A stretch of DNA of 33,938 nucleotides from Diphasiastrum complanatum (Eukaryota; Streptophyta; Lycopodiopsida; Lycopodiales; Lycopodiaceae), in NCBI GenBank assembly GCA_029204225.1, contig CM055092.1, positions 77,084,179-77,118,116 on the forward strand, read 5' to 3'. Of this stretch, positions 8,339 to 19,600 are shown piece by piece. The notes beneath the pieces are model-generated. The model searched no databases. It was not told the origin of the DNA and was given only the letters and a program-made list of their open reading frames with translations. Position 1 is the stretch's first letter, and every line of letters begins with the position of its first letter. A program made the position numbers and the translations under genes.

Positions 8339-9703
8339 ACAGTTCCTTTGATTGGAAACGTTCCAAAAGGGTATACTTCAAAGTTTCGCTTGATTCTCTC
8401 TCGTCACTAAAACGCAGAATAATCTGAAAGAGCTGCCACGTTTTAAAGAACGTCAAACGGTGAGCAAATAATATACCCTCTTCACACTATAATGCACCCA
8501 AATGGATAATTGTGGACGCCCTTCATAGAGATAAGAAGCAAACAAGGGCACAACAGACCTTTGCGATAAACGACAAGTACTGTTGTGGTACAAACAAACA
8601 GACGTTTGAATTGGTGTACCTCAATAAGTCCTTGCAGATGGAACGTTTAGAAGAGAATCCTCCCAGCTTGAGAACTCTATCCAACAGACTCCGCGATGCC
8701 CATCGTGCCATATCTCTCTCTCTCGCTCTCGCTGTGAAATTTTTGTACCGCGTGCACTAACCCTAAACCCCCAAAATTGACAAGCACATTTCCAGCCAAA
8801 ACTAAAGCAACAATTGCACTAAACGTTGCTCCTAGAACTGCGACAACAGCACATTTTACTCCATTGCAGCATCAAGCCAGTACGCAATGCTTTGCCGGCT
8901 GAGAAGACAAGCCACGCAAGAAGGTTCAAGACCTCGAGATCACACACAATATATGAGAGACAGAGGCATTGGCAGCAGCAGAGACACAGGCAATGGTATT
9001 GGCAGCAGCGGATCACCAGCGTTGAGACAGCATCCTCTCCTAGAATCTTCTCGGCATTAGTCAGCGTTTTGTCCAACCATTTCGGCTCCAATTGCTGCTG
9101 GAGCAGCGGACCAGAAACCCAGTCTGTTCTGCACGTCAACAATATTATGAACGAATATCATGAAAGAGAGAGGATTAAAGAATCGGCAAAGTCCATCAAT
9201 CAACCCCGTGGATTTCCCTGGATTTGAAGTTGGAACTTGGAAACGAAAACATTTGGTCATGTTGAAAAATGGAAGGAAAACAATTTTGCACAAGAAAAGG
9301 TGTGCGCCTTGGGGTGGTTTCACATTACATTGCCAGCAAATTTAAATTTAAAGTTTCCCCCCGCTTAGCTTTAGTTGTCACTATGTGGCAGATGAGGTGG
9401 CATGAGACCCATTTCACGTAAGGGCAACTTAAGCTCAGTTTTTGGGCCTGGAAACATTGCCCAACATGTTAGAGAATGGCAAGGCTCTAGCCATCATCAT
9501 TTCATTGAATCTTAATGTATAAGGTTTTCCATACCTACCTTCAAATCCTATTTTCTAGATCCACACAATGGCAAAGCAAATAGGTTAGAGAGATACATTC
9601 TCTTTTCCTATCATGCGACAGTTTGTTCTTAAGGGGAGAATGCATATTTTCAAGAAGAAACCCTAACCACTAACAAGCATTAATCCAAATCAATCCACAA
9701 ATG

Positions 9704-9705
<2 letters not shown>
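8339..9705. other. mixed non-TE-like sequence, no complete gene
   Basis: This stretch is richer in GC than its surroundings, with GCAGCAGC-type and CTCTCTCTCGCTCTCGC low-complexity runs. Frames of 60-130 codons exist on both strands, but none shows a recognisable domain. Between 9057 and 9323 the minus strand contains NRLGFWSAAPAAIGAEM, a weakly membrane-helix-like string that I cannot assign. It may be host gene debris carried or stranded between elements. The part 9350-9705 shows nothing I can name. Confidence 0.35.
8523..8711 (-). pseudogene. possible first exon of an organelle-targeted protein, fragment
   Basis: On the minus strand an ATG at 8711 follows a GAGAGCGAGAGAGAGAGAT leader typical of plant 5' UTRs. 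The encoded start MARWASRSLLDRVLKLGGF is rich in Arg, Ser and Leu without acidic residues except one Asp, like a mitochondrial presequence. The frame ends after 62 codons. A GT that could be a splice donor lies after IAK. I do not recognise the protein and see no following exon, so this could be a captured or relict exon, or chance. Confidence 0.3.

Positions 9706-9775
<70 letters not shown>
9706..9775. repeat. TC/CT dinucleotide microsatellite (70 bp)
   Basis: An uninterrupted CT run. The long Arg-Glu and Leu-Ser frames read through it are artefacts. Confidence 0.97.
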
Positions 9776-9778
<3 letters not shown>

Positions 9779-10312
9779 CAAAGGGTCCAGCAATTCTTTT
9801 CGGAATGCTTCCTGCAACGACTCTTGTACATTATTCCACTTAGTAATATTTATCTTGATTGTTCCTACCATATCGCAGCAATTATGTACAACTTTAGAAA
9901 TAAACACTTCTACTTCTTGATGTCGAGTTGATTTTGCATATGTACAGTCTCTAATCAAGTTGTATCGCTCCACCATTTTGTGAGCTTATTAATTTCTGCT
10001 TCAAAAAATTTGTGTTTTTCGTCAGCCTTATCTAGCTCGACTTTCATCTTCAAAAAATCCATTTTGGCCTGTGTCTCTGCCTTCTTATGAATCGCAAGCA
10101 GAGTGTCATACCTAGATTGAAGTTGGTTGTTCTCTTTCATTAACTTAGCTTGTTCATCCTCCAACTGCTCCACTTTGTTCATTTACTAAAAGAAAGCCAT
10201 GAAATCTTTATCTGCATTTGTCATTGCATCGTACTTATCAGAATAGAACTTATATCCTTTATCTTGATTGGATTTTGCTCCAGAATCCTTTTTCACTTTC
10301 TCATGCTGAGGG
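9776..10312 (-). pseudogene. coiled-coil ORF remnant, gypsy extra-ORF type
   Basis: On the minus strand, from 10312 downwards, the sequence reads a Lys-rich segment (KVKKDSGAKSNQDKGYKFY), two stops, then a strong heptad-patterned stretch (VEQLEDEQAKLMKENNQLQ, LKMKVELDKADEKHKFFEA), then after a one-step frame change MVERYNLIRDCTYAKST. It is cut at 10312 by the end of a copia LTR. Domain style and orientation resemble the coiled-coil ORF at 23419-25049, so I infer a fragment of a related gypsy element's extra ORF. Homology between the two is only suggested by layout and short similarities. Confidence 0.5.
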
Positions 10313-10384
10313 TGTCGGCAAAATACGTGGGTTATCAGAAATATTGAATGATATCGGATCAGATGAGTACTGGTTAAAACAAAT
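10313..10384 (-). repeat. copia LTR 3' end, second copy
   Basis: TGTCGGCAAAATACG and the GTGGGTTATCAGAAATATT that follows match the low-coordinate end of the LTR at 20605-20676. Similarity fades past about 10384. Confidence 0.75.
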
Positions 10385-10852
10385 ACTCTGATATAATATC
10401 GATAATGATAGGATAGCAGCGGAAGTAGAACAATGGTGGACGGTTGTAGATCGGAAGTGCAACAGTTACCAACAATAATCAAGATGAATAAACAGTAGTA
10501 ATGCTCAATAGAAAAATCAGTAGTGTGGCCAAAATGTGCTCTTGAATAAAATCAGAAAGTGAGTACATGGGCATGAAGCTGAGCGCAATTCAGTGAGGCA
10601 TAGATAATTTAGAGTTTTTGTCTATTCTTATTCTTCTGTCCAGATTAATCAACTACATATGCTAGCTGCTAACAAGTGCAGCCCTTATTCCAAAGATATT
10701 ATTGGTATTTTGAATCACTTAGTTAATTGACACTGTCTTAAAGTAGGTAATCGCAATTGGAGATATTTTATCTACGTACGTCGTGGATTGTCTGTTTTTT
10801 AGTCTTAAAGTCACTTGACAGTACGCGGATCAACTTTTATTGATGAGAGAAT
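10385..10852. other. diverged LTR-like sequence, no gene
   Basis: This lies between the recognised LTR end and the copia RNase H remnant and is probably the rest of a diverged 3' LTR. I see no polypurine tract and no gene. Confidence 0.35.
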
Positions 10853-11025
10853 GTCGATGTCGAGTTAGTCGTTTGATGGATTGTCGATGAAGTTGGGTAA
10901 GTCGACAAAGTCGAGTAAGTCGATGGAGTTGATGGAGATGTCGATGATGTCGGGTAAGTTGACAAAGTCGTATGAGTTGATGAAGGAGTCGATGTCGACT
11001 GAGTGATTGAATGAAGTCGATCTTC
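10853..11025 (-). repeat. imperfect GTCGA-rich minisatellite
   Basis: Two diverged units of about 50-58 bp share GTCGATGA..GGGTAAGT..ACAAAGTCG. On the minus strand they are read as Ser/Thr/Pro-rich text (STYPTSST occurs twice). The repeat sits where the C-terminal half of copia RNase H should be, so it replaced or disrupted that domain. Confidence 0.7.
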
Positions 11026-11166
11026 TAGTGTCAATATCTTCTGTCCAATCTGCATCTATGTATCCTTCGAGAATGTTGGCAGATTGGCTGCCTCCATAAC
11101 ATATGCTAAGATGTTTTGTTGCTTGGACATACTTTATGACCTTCATGAGTGTTTTCTAATGGGTTG
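10865..11166 (-). pseudogene. copia RT/RNase H junction, distal part
   Basis: MKVIKYVQATKHLSICYGG followed by LEGYIDADWTEDIDTRRSTS is the typical copia block linking RT to RNase H, including the Asp of the YxDADWAGD motif. It is the direct continuation of the RT at 17579-18150: with the LARD and one GGTTG removed, the reading frame runs on without a shift, with one TAG at a conserved Trp position. The protein then runs into the minisatellite. Confidence 0.88.
11162..11166. repeat. LARD target site duplication (left)
   Basis: GGTTG, identical to 17579-17583. Confidence 0.9.
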
Positions 11167-11644
11167 TGTCATGGCCATATTCGGTTAAGGACCTGGAATA
11201 GTCCTAATATGGTAGACCGGCCCTCCGGTATTCGAGATTGTTGGTCACGCCATGATTTAATTCCATGTCAAGGCCAGTTTGTGATTAATAACCTTGAGAG
11301 GACCTAGACACTCTAATTGAGACATATAAAGTATTGCATGTATGTGTGACGAATATAGACAGGAGGACTGCATGAAGAGGTGTGATCTATTTATAGTTGA
11401 CCTGCATGGGGGTTGCATGGTTTCATGCACAGGACTCTACTCTCTATATAATGAGGTGGGAATTCTCTCGTCGACATATTGGGTTTAGGTTACCAGTTTC
11501 TCTCTTCTCCTCTTGCTTCACATGGCATGGCTTGGGGGCTAGATCCAGGTTTGATCTAGGATTGGTTGGGCAGTTTGGCTCCATTGTCTCTCTTATTGTG
11601 TTCTCCTATCCTCATCTTAGGGGTAATCATTTATGGTCTTTACA
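11167..11644 (+). repeat. LARD 5' LTR (478 bp)
   Basis: It begins TGTCATGGCCATATTCGG and ends TCTTTACA. A TATA box (TATATA, 11445-11450) lies in CTCTCTATATAATGAG, giving a likely transcription start a few tens of bases later. Confidence 0.93.
11445..11450 (+). promoter_or_regulatory. LTR TATA box
   Basis: TATATA within CTCTCTATATAATG; the 3' LTR has the same block near 17383. It is the only obvious core promoter element in the LTR. Confidence 0.5.
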
Positions 11645-11646
11645 TT

Positions 11647-11658
11647 TGGTATCAGAGC
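11647..11658 (+). promoter_or_regulatory. LARD primer-binding site (tRNA-iMet)
   Basis: TGGTATCAGAGC, two bases after the LTR end, complementary to initiator tRNA-Met. Confidence 0.93.
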
Positions 11659-14600
11659 ACGGCTAAGATGCGGTCTTGGATGGGATTGAGACAACGTTCA
11701 TCGATATGGAAGTGCAGTTTTCTCGAAGGAGTTTGGTGTCGGATTCACTAGTTTCAGGTTAGCATGCTTGTCAAATATGGTGGTAGAGTGCTCTTCTACA
11801 CTTTCAGTTTTTTATTTAGATGCTGAGAAGTTATGTGAATTCATTCATAATTCCCAGTTTTGTGAGGAAGTTTGCTATAATCTACTTTGGGAGATGATGC
11901 TGATGTTTTCTAGCTAAACAATGTTTGGCTGAGAAGTAGAATGGATAGCATAGGCCAATTATCCTAAATCGTGTTAATTAACTTTTGTTCCTTGGTATAT
12001 CGATTATGAATCAATTTATCAGGCTATTTTGAACAGAAAGTGAATGGATTAGCGGATTTACATAAGTAGCATGTGAGGAATAGAAGATTATTTATCCTCA
12101 AATTCCTCCGGTTAATCTACACGTTATGGGAATAATTGGATTTGCTGTCATTCAAACTTGCTGACTTCATGTAAATATTTCTTGGATTGTCTCAAAGAGC
12201 AAATTTTAATCTTACTCCTGTCGAACCTATATTTTTTAAAATAGGGAGCTGATTGAAAGTTGGATTGAGAGTAGTTATATGCTGCAATATAATCCTAGAG
12301 ATGCCTTCTGTCTTTGTTAATGAGTGAGGTAATTCTAAGTAGAAAAATAATACCTAGAGACGCATCAAATTAGTCGTGATCACCAATTGGTCCTGTTTCC
12401 AAATTTGCCTTGAATCACCTATATAAGAATCACACATGCCAGGAATTTGTGAGTGTAGGTTTTCATATTTGGGCCAGTTGAGTGTATCAATGGTCAAAAA
12501 TCTGTCCCTCTGTGTAGGGGAAGTGAAGAGCCGTTGGATTCCAGATAACAGCCAAGGTTTAGCTGATGAATCCCTGCAGATAGTTTGTGTGTGTGTGGTT
12601 CGGAGGTTGATGCAGATGGGCAAAGTTGAAGCAACATTGCCTTGACAGCAATGTGGAGCCAGCGACGCTTATGGATGGTGGTTTTCCTGCAATCAGATTG
12701 TAGAACGCTCCCCTGCAAGACGATGTGGATGCATCTAGGAAGAAATCCTAGCAGACCATTTATTGCATGTCATGTTTCATTGGTTGGATTTGTTGACCAG
12801 AACAGAGGATGAGAAAGTCGCAGAAGAGCGTTCTTGTCATTCTTCTAGGGATGAACTCGCACAACTGCTGGAGAACCTTGGAAGACTTGTGCAGACATTT
12901 TCTTTCTCTCTCTTGTTGGTGAAAACCCGATTTACCTTTGGACAGGGTCGGCCCTAAATTTCCTTTCTTCTTTTTATAAAAAACATAGGATTTTTTTGGT
13001 ATGCTTAGTGTTTAAAGTTTGATGCATGGAAAGGGGTTGAAAATAATTTTGGACATTTTGGTAGCTTTGAGTTGGATTGAAATCAGTTTTCTAGTACAAC
13101 TCCGGAAATTCAAGCTATTAACACCCAATTATAGAAATTTTGGTTTCTTGGTGTTCGATTATCAAAATTTAGCCTTGGATTTTGTATTGTTTCTCGTATC
13201 AGGAGTTGAAAGAATTTGAATTTCCTTTCTCTAGGGACAATATACATGTTTTCTGACTTTATCACTTTGACATTGCCAAAAATTGAAAGTTTTGTACTAT
13301 TGGATCTTTGGTCAAGCAGTAATAATCGGTTTTAATGATTTTTTTTTTTAAATGATCTTGACGAATGGGAAATGGTACGGTTCTCAGGCATATACCCAGT
13401 ATAGAAATTTGATTCCTTGGTATGATGCTATTTAAGCCATTTAACTCTGGAGTATAGGTACTCCCAATGAATAGAGTTAAATTGTGTTTTGTTTTCTCTT
13501 TTTCAAATCGATAGAACACCGATCAGTTGGTTTGTGTTTTCTTGATGATTTTAATCATTAAGATTGAACAAACCAAAGCTTTTGAAATACTTGTTAAATA
13601 ATTAATGGAGGAAAATTTAGGATATTTGGAAGTAATTCTTTATTCGACAAAATTATTTGAAATGAATACAGTGTAGAAAGTACCCAAATCCAAATGTTAT
13701 TTTCCATTAATTATAGATAATTTTAATGAGGTAATGCTTAGAACCAGTTAAGTGAAAAGCAAAAACAGTCCAATTTTATTAGAAAAATGGTAATCGATAG
13801 AAACTGATCAAAAGTAAAAAAAAAAAAAAAATTGATTTCATTTCTAGTTAAATCCTATGGTGAATTATATTCAAAAAATCAAACTAGTAGTGTTTTTCAT
13901 ATTAGTAGATGATTTTGGATATATTAGCTATTCAGCCCAGGTATAGGATATAAATGAAATTGTTTTAGACATTTTCCTACATTAATTAATTTTAAACATT
14001 TACTAATGTCTTTAGTTCTTCATTGTACCTTAGCTGAAAGATTTTCAGGAAACTAAAAATTCTAAGGAGGGAAGAAGAGTTGACATTAGTGGTAGTAAGT
14101 GTGATCGGAAAATGTATCTCGCAATTAAGATTTTGGTAATCTCAGTAAATAATTGCTTAATACAAGTTATTAATTTTCTGGATAAAATTCATTCAATTGA
14201 ATTTATAACTGATATCTTTGTGACCATTGACGTATCCGCAGTTTTGGATGTCAATTATGATACTAGAAGTAGAATCTAATACATGGATTACATTGGATCT
14301 GTTAATTGATAGAAGCTTGTCCTTAGAGTCAATGCTCTTGGATCTAGGGGGATTCGAAGCTTATCATTAGCCAGAAAAGATCTGAATATAATGTTGAACC
14401 ATGTTAATTCTTCTGTTTAGATCACAAGATCAGGTGTAGATTGTGGTATCCATCTGATAGACATGCAAGTCATCCAAATAAATAGATTCTCCAGTGTTGG
14501 GAGCAAGAGATAACATCCTATAGGGATTATAGGATAGCTAGATGATCAATGGATCTCTAGAATATCAAATGAGACAGTTAAGAATTTCTTGGAAGGAAAA

Positions 14601-17090
14601 GCTGATGGTATGGAACATCACTAATTTTGGAAAGGGAATTCTAGGACTGTAAAGATATGATGTTCAATGGTGTGTATCTCATTATTTACAAAATCAGAGG
14701 CCCTCAAATCTATTTCTCCATTTCTTAATTAATCCTTTACTTCTTAGTAATTTTTTGAATATAGACATCAGACTGGTTTATATTATTCTTTCCAGCATGA
14801 AGTTATTCTTCTGAAAGACTGTTATGTCATATAAGTGACTACTTCTATGAGTAGACTTGGAATTTAAATAAATTCTAAGGTTAAAGTGTTTCAATTTCTT
14901 AAACCTAGAATATCTCTTTTTGCATAAATGGATTTTGATAGAATAGTAGTTTCTATCACTCAGGTTGAAAATATTTGAAGGAAAAGTCCTGTTTGTAATA
15001 GAGTGAATCTTTTAGTGGAAGCACCTAAAAAAGGTTACTAATCTCATTTTGATTGGAATAGAAGTAAGTTTGATCAAAATTTAAGTTTGAGAGTTGTGTA
15101 TTGGATCAACCTAATCTTAGTTTAGTACTAGGATCAGAGAGGGGTTGATTGAGTGGAAGAAATTATATAGGTAAGTTGGATTGGAAAACTGTTGAGATTG
15201 AATGTTATTCGTCTCATAGAATTTCTAGATATGTTATTTACTCATGAGAAATAAAAATTATTTTGTAGCTGAGTTACAAGATCTTAGTGAGATAGACATA
15301 TGTGGGTTCTGGAGGAATCTACCAGATAGAAATGTGTTTATGTACTGGGTCATAGTGAGATTATGCACATATGTGCACGATTAATCTTGTATGAATCTAC
15401 TGTGTATTCCTAGTTACTAGGTTTATTTGGTGCACTTAACCTAGTCAGTAGACATAAACATATGATCAAATATTGTTTTGACATATACTTACAGAGTTAA
15501 CAAATTTTTGTATAGAAGATTTATGGATTAACTTATAAATGATTTGGGTAAGGATCTAAATGTGGTGTCATACTAGTATAATTGAATTCTTCACCTAGAC
15601 ATGTGAGATTTCTGAATCATTGGCAATTAACTTGAGTAGTTGATTACTCTTAGATGAAGTTAATTGGTAAAACGATCAGTGTGATCTGGGTTCACCAGAA
15701 ATTGATGGTTTTGATCTATATTGCTTGTAAGACACATAATTAGTGAATCATTTGGGTTTATTAGTTAAAATTATGTGCATTGGATATACAATATACTTGG
15801 GATAGAGTATTTCCTAGTTAAGGAATGGACTCATCTCATTAGTGATTGTATCCCAGAGCGCTCAATTGGATAACAAATCATAATGATTCCAAGAATAATA
15901 TCTAAATTGGTATTCAGCAGGACTTTGGGTATCTAGATTTATTCTAGATTGCAATCTAAAGTTTTTGTAGTTGAAGATGATTGTCATTTTGGTATGCGTT
16001 CAATCTTTAATTACCAGTGGTTTATAGACCTTGAATCTTGCACTTCAGTTAAAGAATCATGTTTGGAGAATATTCCTAAATCCAATATTTCTTAATGGAA
16101 TGATTCTTACTTTTCCTGAGTTATGTGGAACATATACTCCAGTATTCTGTAAATGATTAAGTATGGTTTTGGATTCCAGAAACTTATGATTGACGAATCA
16201 TATGAATCTAAATATTTATGATTGACGGATCATAAATAGATACTTAATTCTTGTCAGAGGATTTAAAGGAATGGTGATGATTTTTAAGTGTGATGATTAA
16301 TTATTGATCTATTATTTGAGTAAGAATTTAGATCAATGTTTTGAATCTCTCTACTCCAGTATCTTATTGAGAGCCTATAGACCTCACAGATATTTTCACT
16401 AGATAAGTTATCTTATTTGTGGAGAATTTAATTAGTCTAGTGAATGCTATTCTACTACAGTTTATGGTCTATAGATGCTTGAGTGCAATTCTTCATTTCA
16501 TTGGATCTCCAGTTATCATAGGAGATAGACAAGTCTATTACGATGAATGAATGTTATTTTCTTGTATTTGGTGCTAGAAATAGGAGCATTTAACTCAAAA
16601 GAGTATCTGGGATACTCGGAGTTGAGTTTTAATCATCCTATATCTTAATGATTCTCCTAGAAATTCTAGTTAAATGAATTATCATATCTTAGAATTGGAT
16701 TCTAAGGATAGTTGTACTTGGAAGTTTTTTATGAATTGTTTGCCAGAGTTGTGGATGATTTCAGACTATAATTATTATTTTCTCTTTACTTTTAATCTCC
16801 TAAGTTAAGTAATATTTTACTCAGTTGGTTCATGTAAGTGTTTTACATGAAGGCAATGTTACTAACTTGTGTTGAGTGTAGCCCAGTTGAGAAAATATTC
16901 TCTTAGTGTACTTTTTAAAACTAGAGTTTATACTCCAGAGCAGAGATTAACGATTGGAAACAATTTTTTTCTGAGTACTTGTTTGATATGAAAGTCAGAC
17001 TAAGGATAATGATTTTCTTGGTTAATATTAAAAGTTAAAGGAACTGTAATTCTTTCTTGTTTTGAGGAGCTTCTAAGGATAGAAGCAGTT
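11659..17090. other. LARD internal region, no gene
   Basis: I read both strands for retroelement motifs and found none. A somewhat GC-richer block lies at about 12430-12750, with frames up to 89 codons that show no known domain. The rest is AT-rich and C-poor on the plus strand. Confidence 0.75.
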
Positions 17091-17104
17091 TAAGGAGGGA
17101 AGAA
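17091..17104 (+). promoter_or_regulatory. LARD polypurine tract
   Basis: TAAGGAGGGAAGAA directly before the TGTCATGG start of the 3' LTR. Confidence 0.88.
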
Positions 17105-17578
17105 TGTCATGGCCATATTCGGTTAAGGACTTGGAATAGTCCTAATATGGTAGGTCGACCCTCCGGTGTTCGAGATTGTTGGTCACGCCATGATTTAATT
17201 CCATGTCAAGGCCAGTTTGTGACTAATAACCTTGAGAGGACCCAGACACTCTAATTGAGACATATGGAGTATTGTATGTCTGTGTGACGAATATAGGCAA
17301 GAGGACTGCATGAAGAGGTGTGATCTACTTATAGTTGACCTGCATGGGGGTTGCATGGTTTCATGCACAGGACTCTACTCTCTATATAATGACGTGAGGA
17401 TTCTCCCGTCGACATATTGGGTTTAGGTTACCAGTTTCTCTCTTCTCCTCTTGCTTTACATGGCATGGCTTGGGGGCTAGATCCAGGTTTGATCTAGGAT
17501 TGGTTGGGCGGTTTGCTCCATAGTCTCTCTTATTGTGTTCTCCTATCCTCATCTTAGGGGTCCTTTATGGTTTTTATA
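17105..17578 (+). repeat. LARD 3' LTR (474 bp)
   Basis: It matches 11167-11644 with roughly 25 substitutions, mostly transitions, and a few short indels near the end. It ends TTTTTATA, where the 5' copy has CTTTACA. Confidence 0.93.
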
Positions 17579-17583
17579 GGTTG
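17579..17583. repeat. LARD target site duplication (right)
   Basis: GGTTG, identical to 11162-11166. Confidence 0.9.
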
Positions 17584-18150
17584 ACATTGATTCAATAGGA
17601 ACTGGCTGAGTGAACTGATTGAGTATGCAAGATCTAGTCGAGTGCAGAGCATTGCATACATCAGTGAGCCGATGATGGAGTGAAATGGATATTGCTTCAT
17701 TTCCTCCTTTTCTGCCTCGGTTTGACTTCGATAATTTGAGACCAGGGTTGAGTGAAAAGTAGCTCGATTTGCAGTTGATCATTCCATATTTTTCCAGCAC
17801 ATTAGTGAGATATCGTTGTTGACTGATATAAATTTGTCTACTGGATCGATTTCAATGAATCTGGATTTCGAGGCAATAATGGGCTGGACCCATATCAGTC
17901 ATCTTATACTCCTGTGCTAATATGCATTTTGAATCCTTCAATAAATTCATATTGTTACTAAATGGTAATGTATCATCTATATAAAGAGTGATGATTATGA
18001 AAGAATTTGATACAGACTTGAAATAGACATTCGAGTCTGCCGAGTTTGGAATAAAACCATTATCGATTAGAAATACATTGATTTTCTGAAACCAGACTCT
18101 TTGTGACTATTTCAGACCATATAGAGCCTTGTGGATTTTGCACACTAGGT
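17579..18150 (-). pseudogene. copia reverse transcriptase remnant
   Basis: On the minus strand the block KIHKALYGLK leads to SFIIITLYIDDTL, with the catalytic YIDD at 17972-17983, then EYKMTDMGPAHYCLEIQI and ISQQRYLTNVLEKYGM, all in copia RT order. One stop sits after ALYGLK and one after the EIQIH block, both at positions where Gln or Trp is usual. The domain is cut by the LARD and continues at 11166. Confidence 0.88.
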
Positions 18151-18579
18151 GTTCCTTACCCTTCAGTATGATTTGCTAGATCTTGTACATGGCGACATTT
18201 GTGGCTTGATGCAGACTCCTTCCATAAGGGGAGCCCTATATTTTCGGTTGTCTGGATCGGTTCAATCTTTTGGGTTAAACTTCGATCCTCTGATGCGATT
18301 CAACTTGTTGACTCATTGTCAGAGTCATCTTCTGATCAGTCTTGAGTTTGAAGCTAGTGTCGTCTCTAGGATCTGAATTCGATGGAGCTTTTCCCTTGTG
18401 GTCGAAGAAATAGTTTGCAACAAAAATGACGTCTCTACTAGTGAATGCTTTCTAAGTTTTCAGATTGTAGAGCTTGTATACCTTGTGATTTGGGGGATAG
18501 TCGATGAAGATCGACTTTCTGTTGGTGTCGTCCAGCTTCTTTCTTAGATCAGTAGGGATCTGAGACTAGGATATGCATC
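18151..18579 (-). pseudogene. copia linker between integrase and RT
   Basis: On the minus strand this reads the variable integrase C-terminal/pre-RT region, e.g. KAFTSRDVIFVANYFFDHK, with several stops. No conserved catalytic motif is expected here. Confidence 0.65.
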
Positions 18580-19260
18580 TAGACACTTGAATATGCTTGA
18601 GTGATGGTTTTGATCATGTCCATACCTCATAAGGTGTTTTGCCATTCAGGGCCTTTGTGATGGATCAATTTTGGAGATTAGGCAGTAGTCGTGATAGCTT
18701 CTACCCATAATTTCTTTGGAAGAGAGGCATGGGCCAGCATGCTCTTGGAACTTTCCATGAGTGTCTAATTCTTCCTTTCAGCTACACCATTGGACTGAGG
18801 TGAGTAGCTAGTTGTGTATTGTTGACGTATTCCATTTACCTTGCAGAACTCCTTAAATTCGGTGGAGATGAATTCTCCCCCTCCATCAATACATAGAGCC
18901 TTGATTTTTCTCCAGGTCTAATTTTTAGCAAATGCCTTGAACTATTTGAAGAACTTGAATGCTTCAGATTTGTTCTTCAAGAAGTAGGTGATAGTTCTTC
19001 GAGATAAATCATAAAAAATGAACTGAATAAAAAATGAATGGACTTCTAGCAAGTTTGCTAATAATACAGCTTTCACAAGGAGAAGTCGATTTGCTAATAG
19101 ATGGAAGATCTTGCACTAAATTCTAATTTGACATTTGATGAATACTATCGAAATTTAAATGGCCTAATCTGAAATGCCATAGCATATGAGTCGATTTAGA
19201 AGTAGAAGAGCTTGACTATTTGTAGAATAGTAGTGACTAAGCTTGTAAAGATAGCTACAT
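18580..19260 (-). pseudogene. copia integrase with GAG-pre-integrase domain
   Basis: The minus strand has LWHFRLGHLNFDSIHQM near 19150-19200 (pre-integrase zinc-binding region), CESCIISKLARSPF, then the core with IDGGGEFISTEFKEF (second catalytic Asp; codons about 18870-18890) and YSPQSNGVAERKN (third catalytic residue Glu) near 18770-18800. The stretch holding the first catalytic Asp is degraded. Integrase inserts the cDNA into the genome. Several TAG/TAA codons kill the frame. Confidence 0.86.
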
Positions 19261-19299
19261 CTTCTACCGAAAGCTAAAACTTTTCTAGACTTGTCAAGA

Positions 19300-19600
19300 A
19301 TGGTGCATCTCTCTGTATCAAATTCAACCCTACGACATAATCAATGATTTCGCCTATTGAAAGTAGATTTTTGGTCAAACTTGCAAAATGAAAAACATTG
19401 GACAACAATTTTACTTCACCTTTCTAAAACTCGACCCTGACTGTTCCTTCACCCTCGATAGAATGAGATGAATTGTCGCCAAGTTGCACAACTCAAGTGT
19501 GGGTGAATGACTTGTGGTCTTGGAACCAGTCTCGATGGTGAGTCATGTGTTGAGTTGCTCCTGAGTCCAAATACCAGGAATCGGTATCTTGTTGTTCTCT
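19300..19600 (-). pseudogene. copia protease remnant
   Basis: SWYLDSGATQHMTHHRDWF on the minus strand (about 19545-19600) is the copia aspartic protease active site with an intact D-S-G triad. It is followed by GEGTVRVEF and LLSNVFHFASLTKNLLSIG, typical of the protease C-terminal part. Confidence 0.86.

Larger units (their letters stand above)
11167..17578 (+). mobile_element. large non-coding LTR retrotransposon (LARD-like), complete
   Basis: 5' LTR 11167-11644, PBS TGGTATCAGAGC at 11647-11658, internal 5.46 kb, polypurine tract 17091-17104, 3' LTR 17105-17578, 5-bp TSD GGTTG on both sides. The LTRs are about 94-95% identical by eye. The internal region has no gag, protease, RT or integrase motif. 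Between 13520 and 17548 neither strand has a frame of 60 codons. The strand is poor in C, as in many retroelement RNAs. LTR similarity this high, with no coding trace, suggests it moved as a non-autonomous element served by another element's proteins. A gypsy-type partner is plausible from the PBS and LTR form, but this is inference. Confidence 0.93.

Noticed and set aside
9600-9650. Polypurine tract and 3' LTR of the left gypsy element (CTTAAGGGGAGAATG)
   Set aside because: The word looks like a tract, but no sequence after it matches the region upstream of the gypsy gag, so no LTR pair can be shown.
9680-9976. Long Arg-Glu or Leu-Ser repeat proteins across the TC tracts (also at 27904-28311)
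   Set aside because: They are translations of a dinucleotide microsatellite and appear in several frames and on both strands.
11397-11751. Two plus-strand frames (89 and 61 codons) in the LARD LTR
   Set aside because: They lie mostly within the 5' LTR and PBS and show no domain.
12354-12957. Possible captured gene in the LARD interior
   Set aside because: The block is slightly GC-richer with frames up to 89 codons on both strands, but no frame is favoured and no motif is seen.
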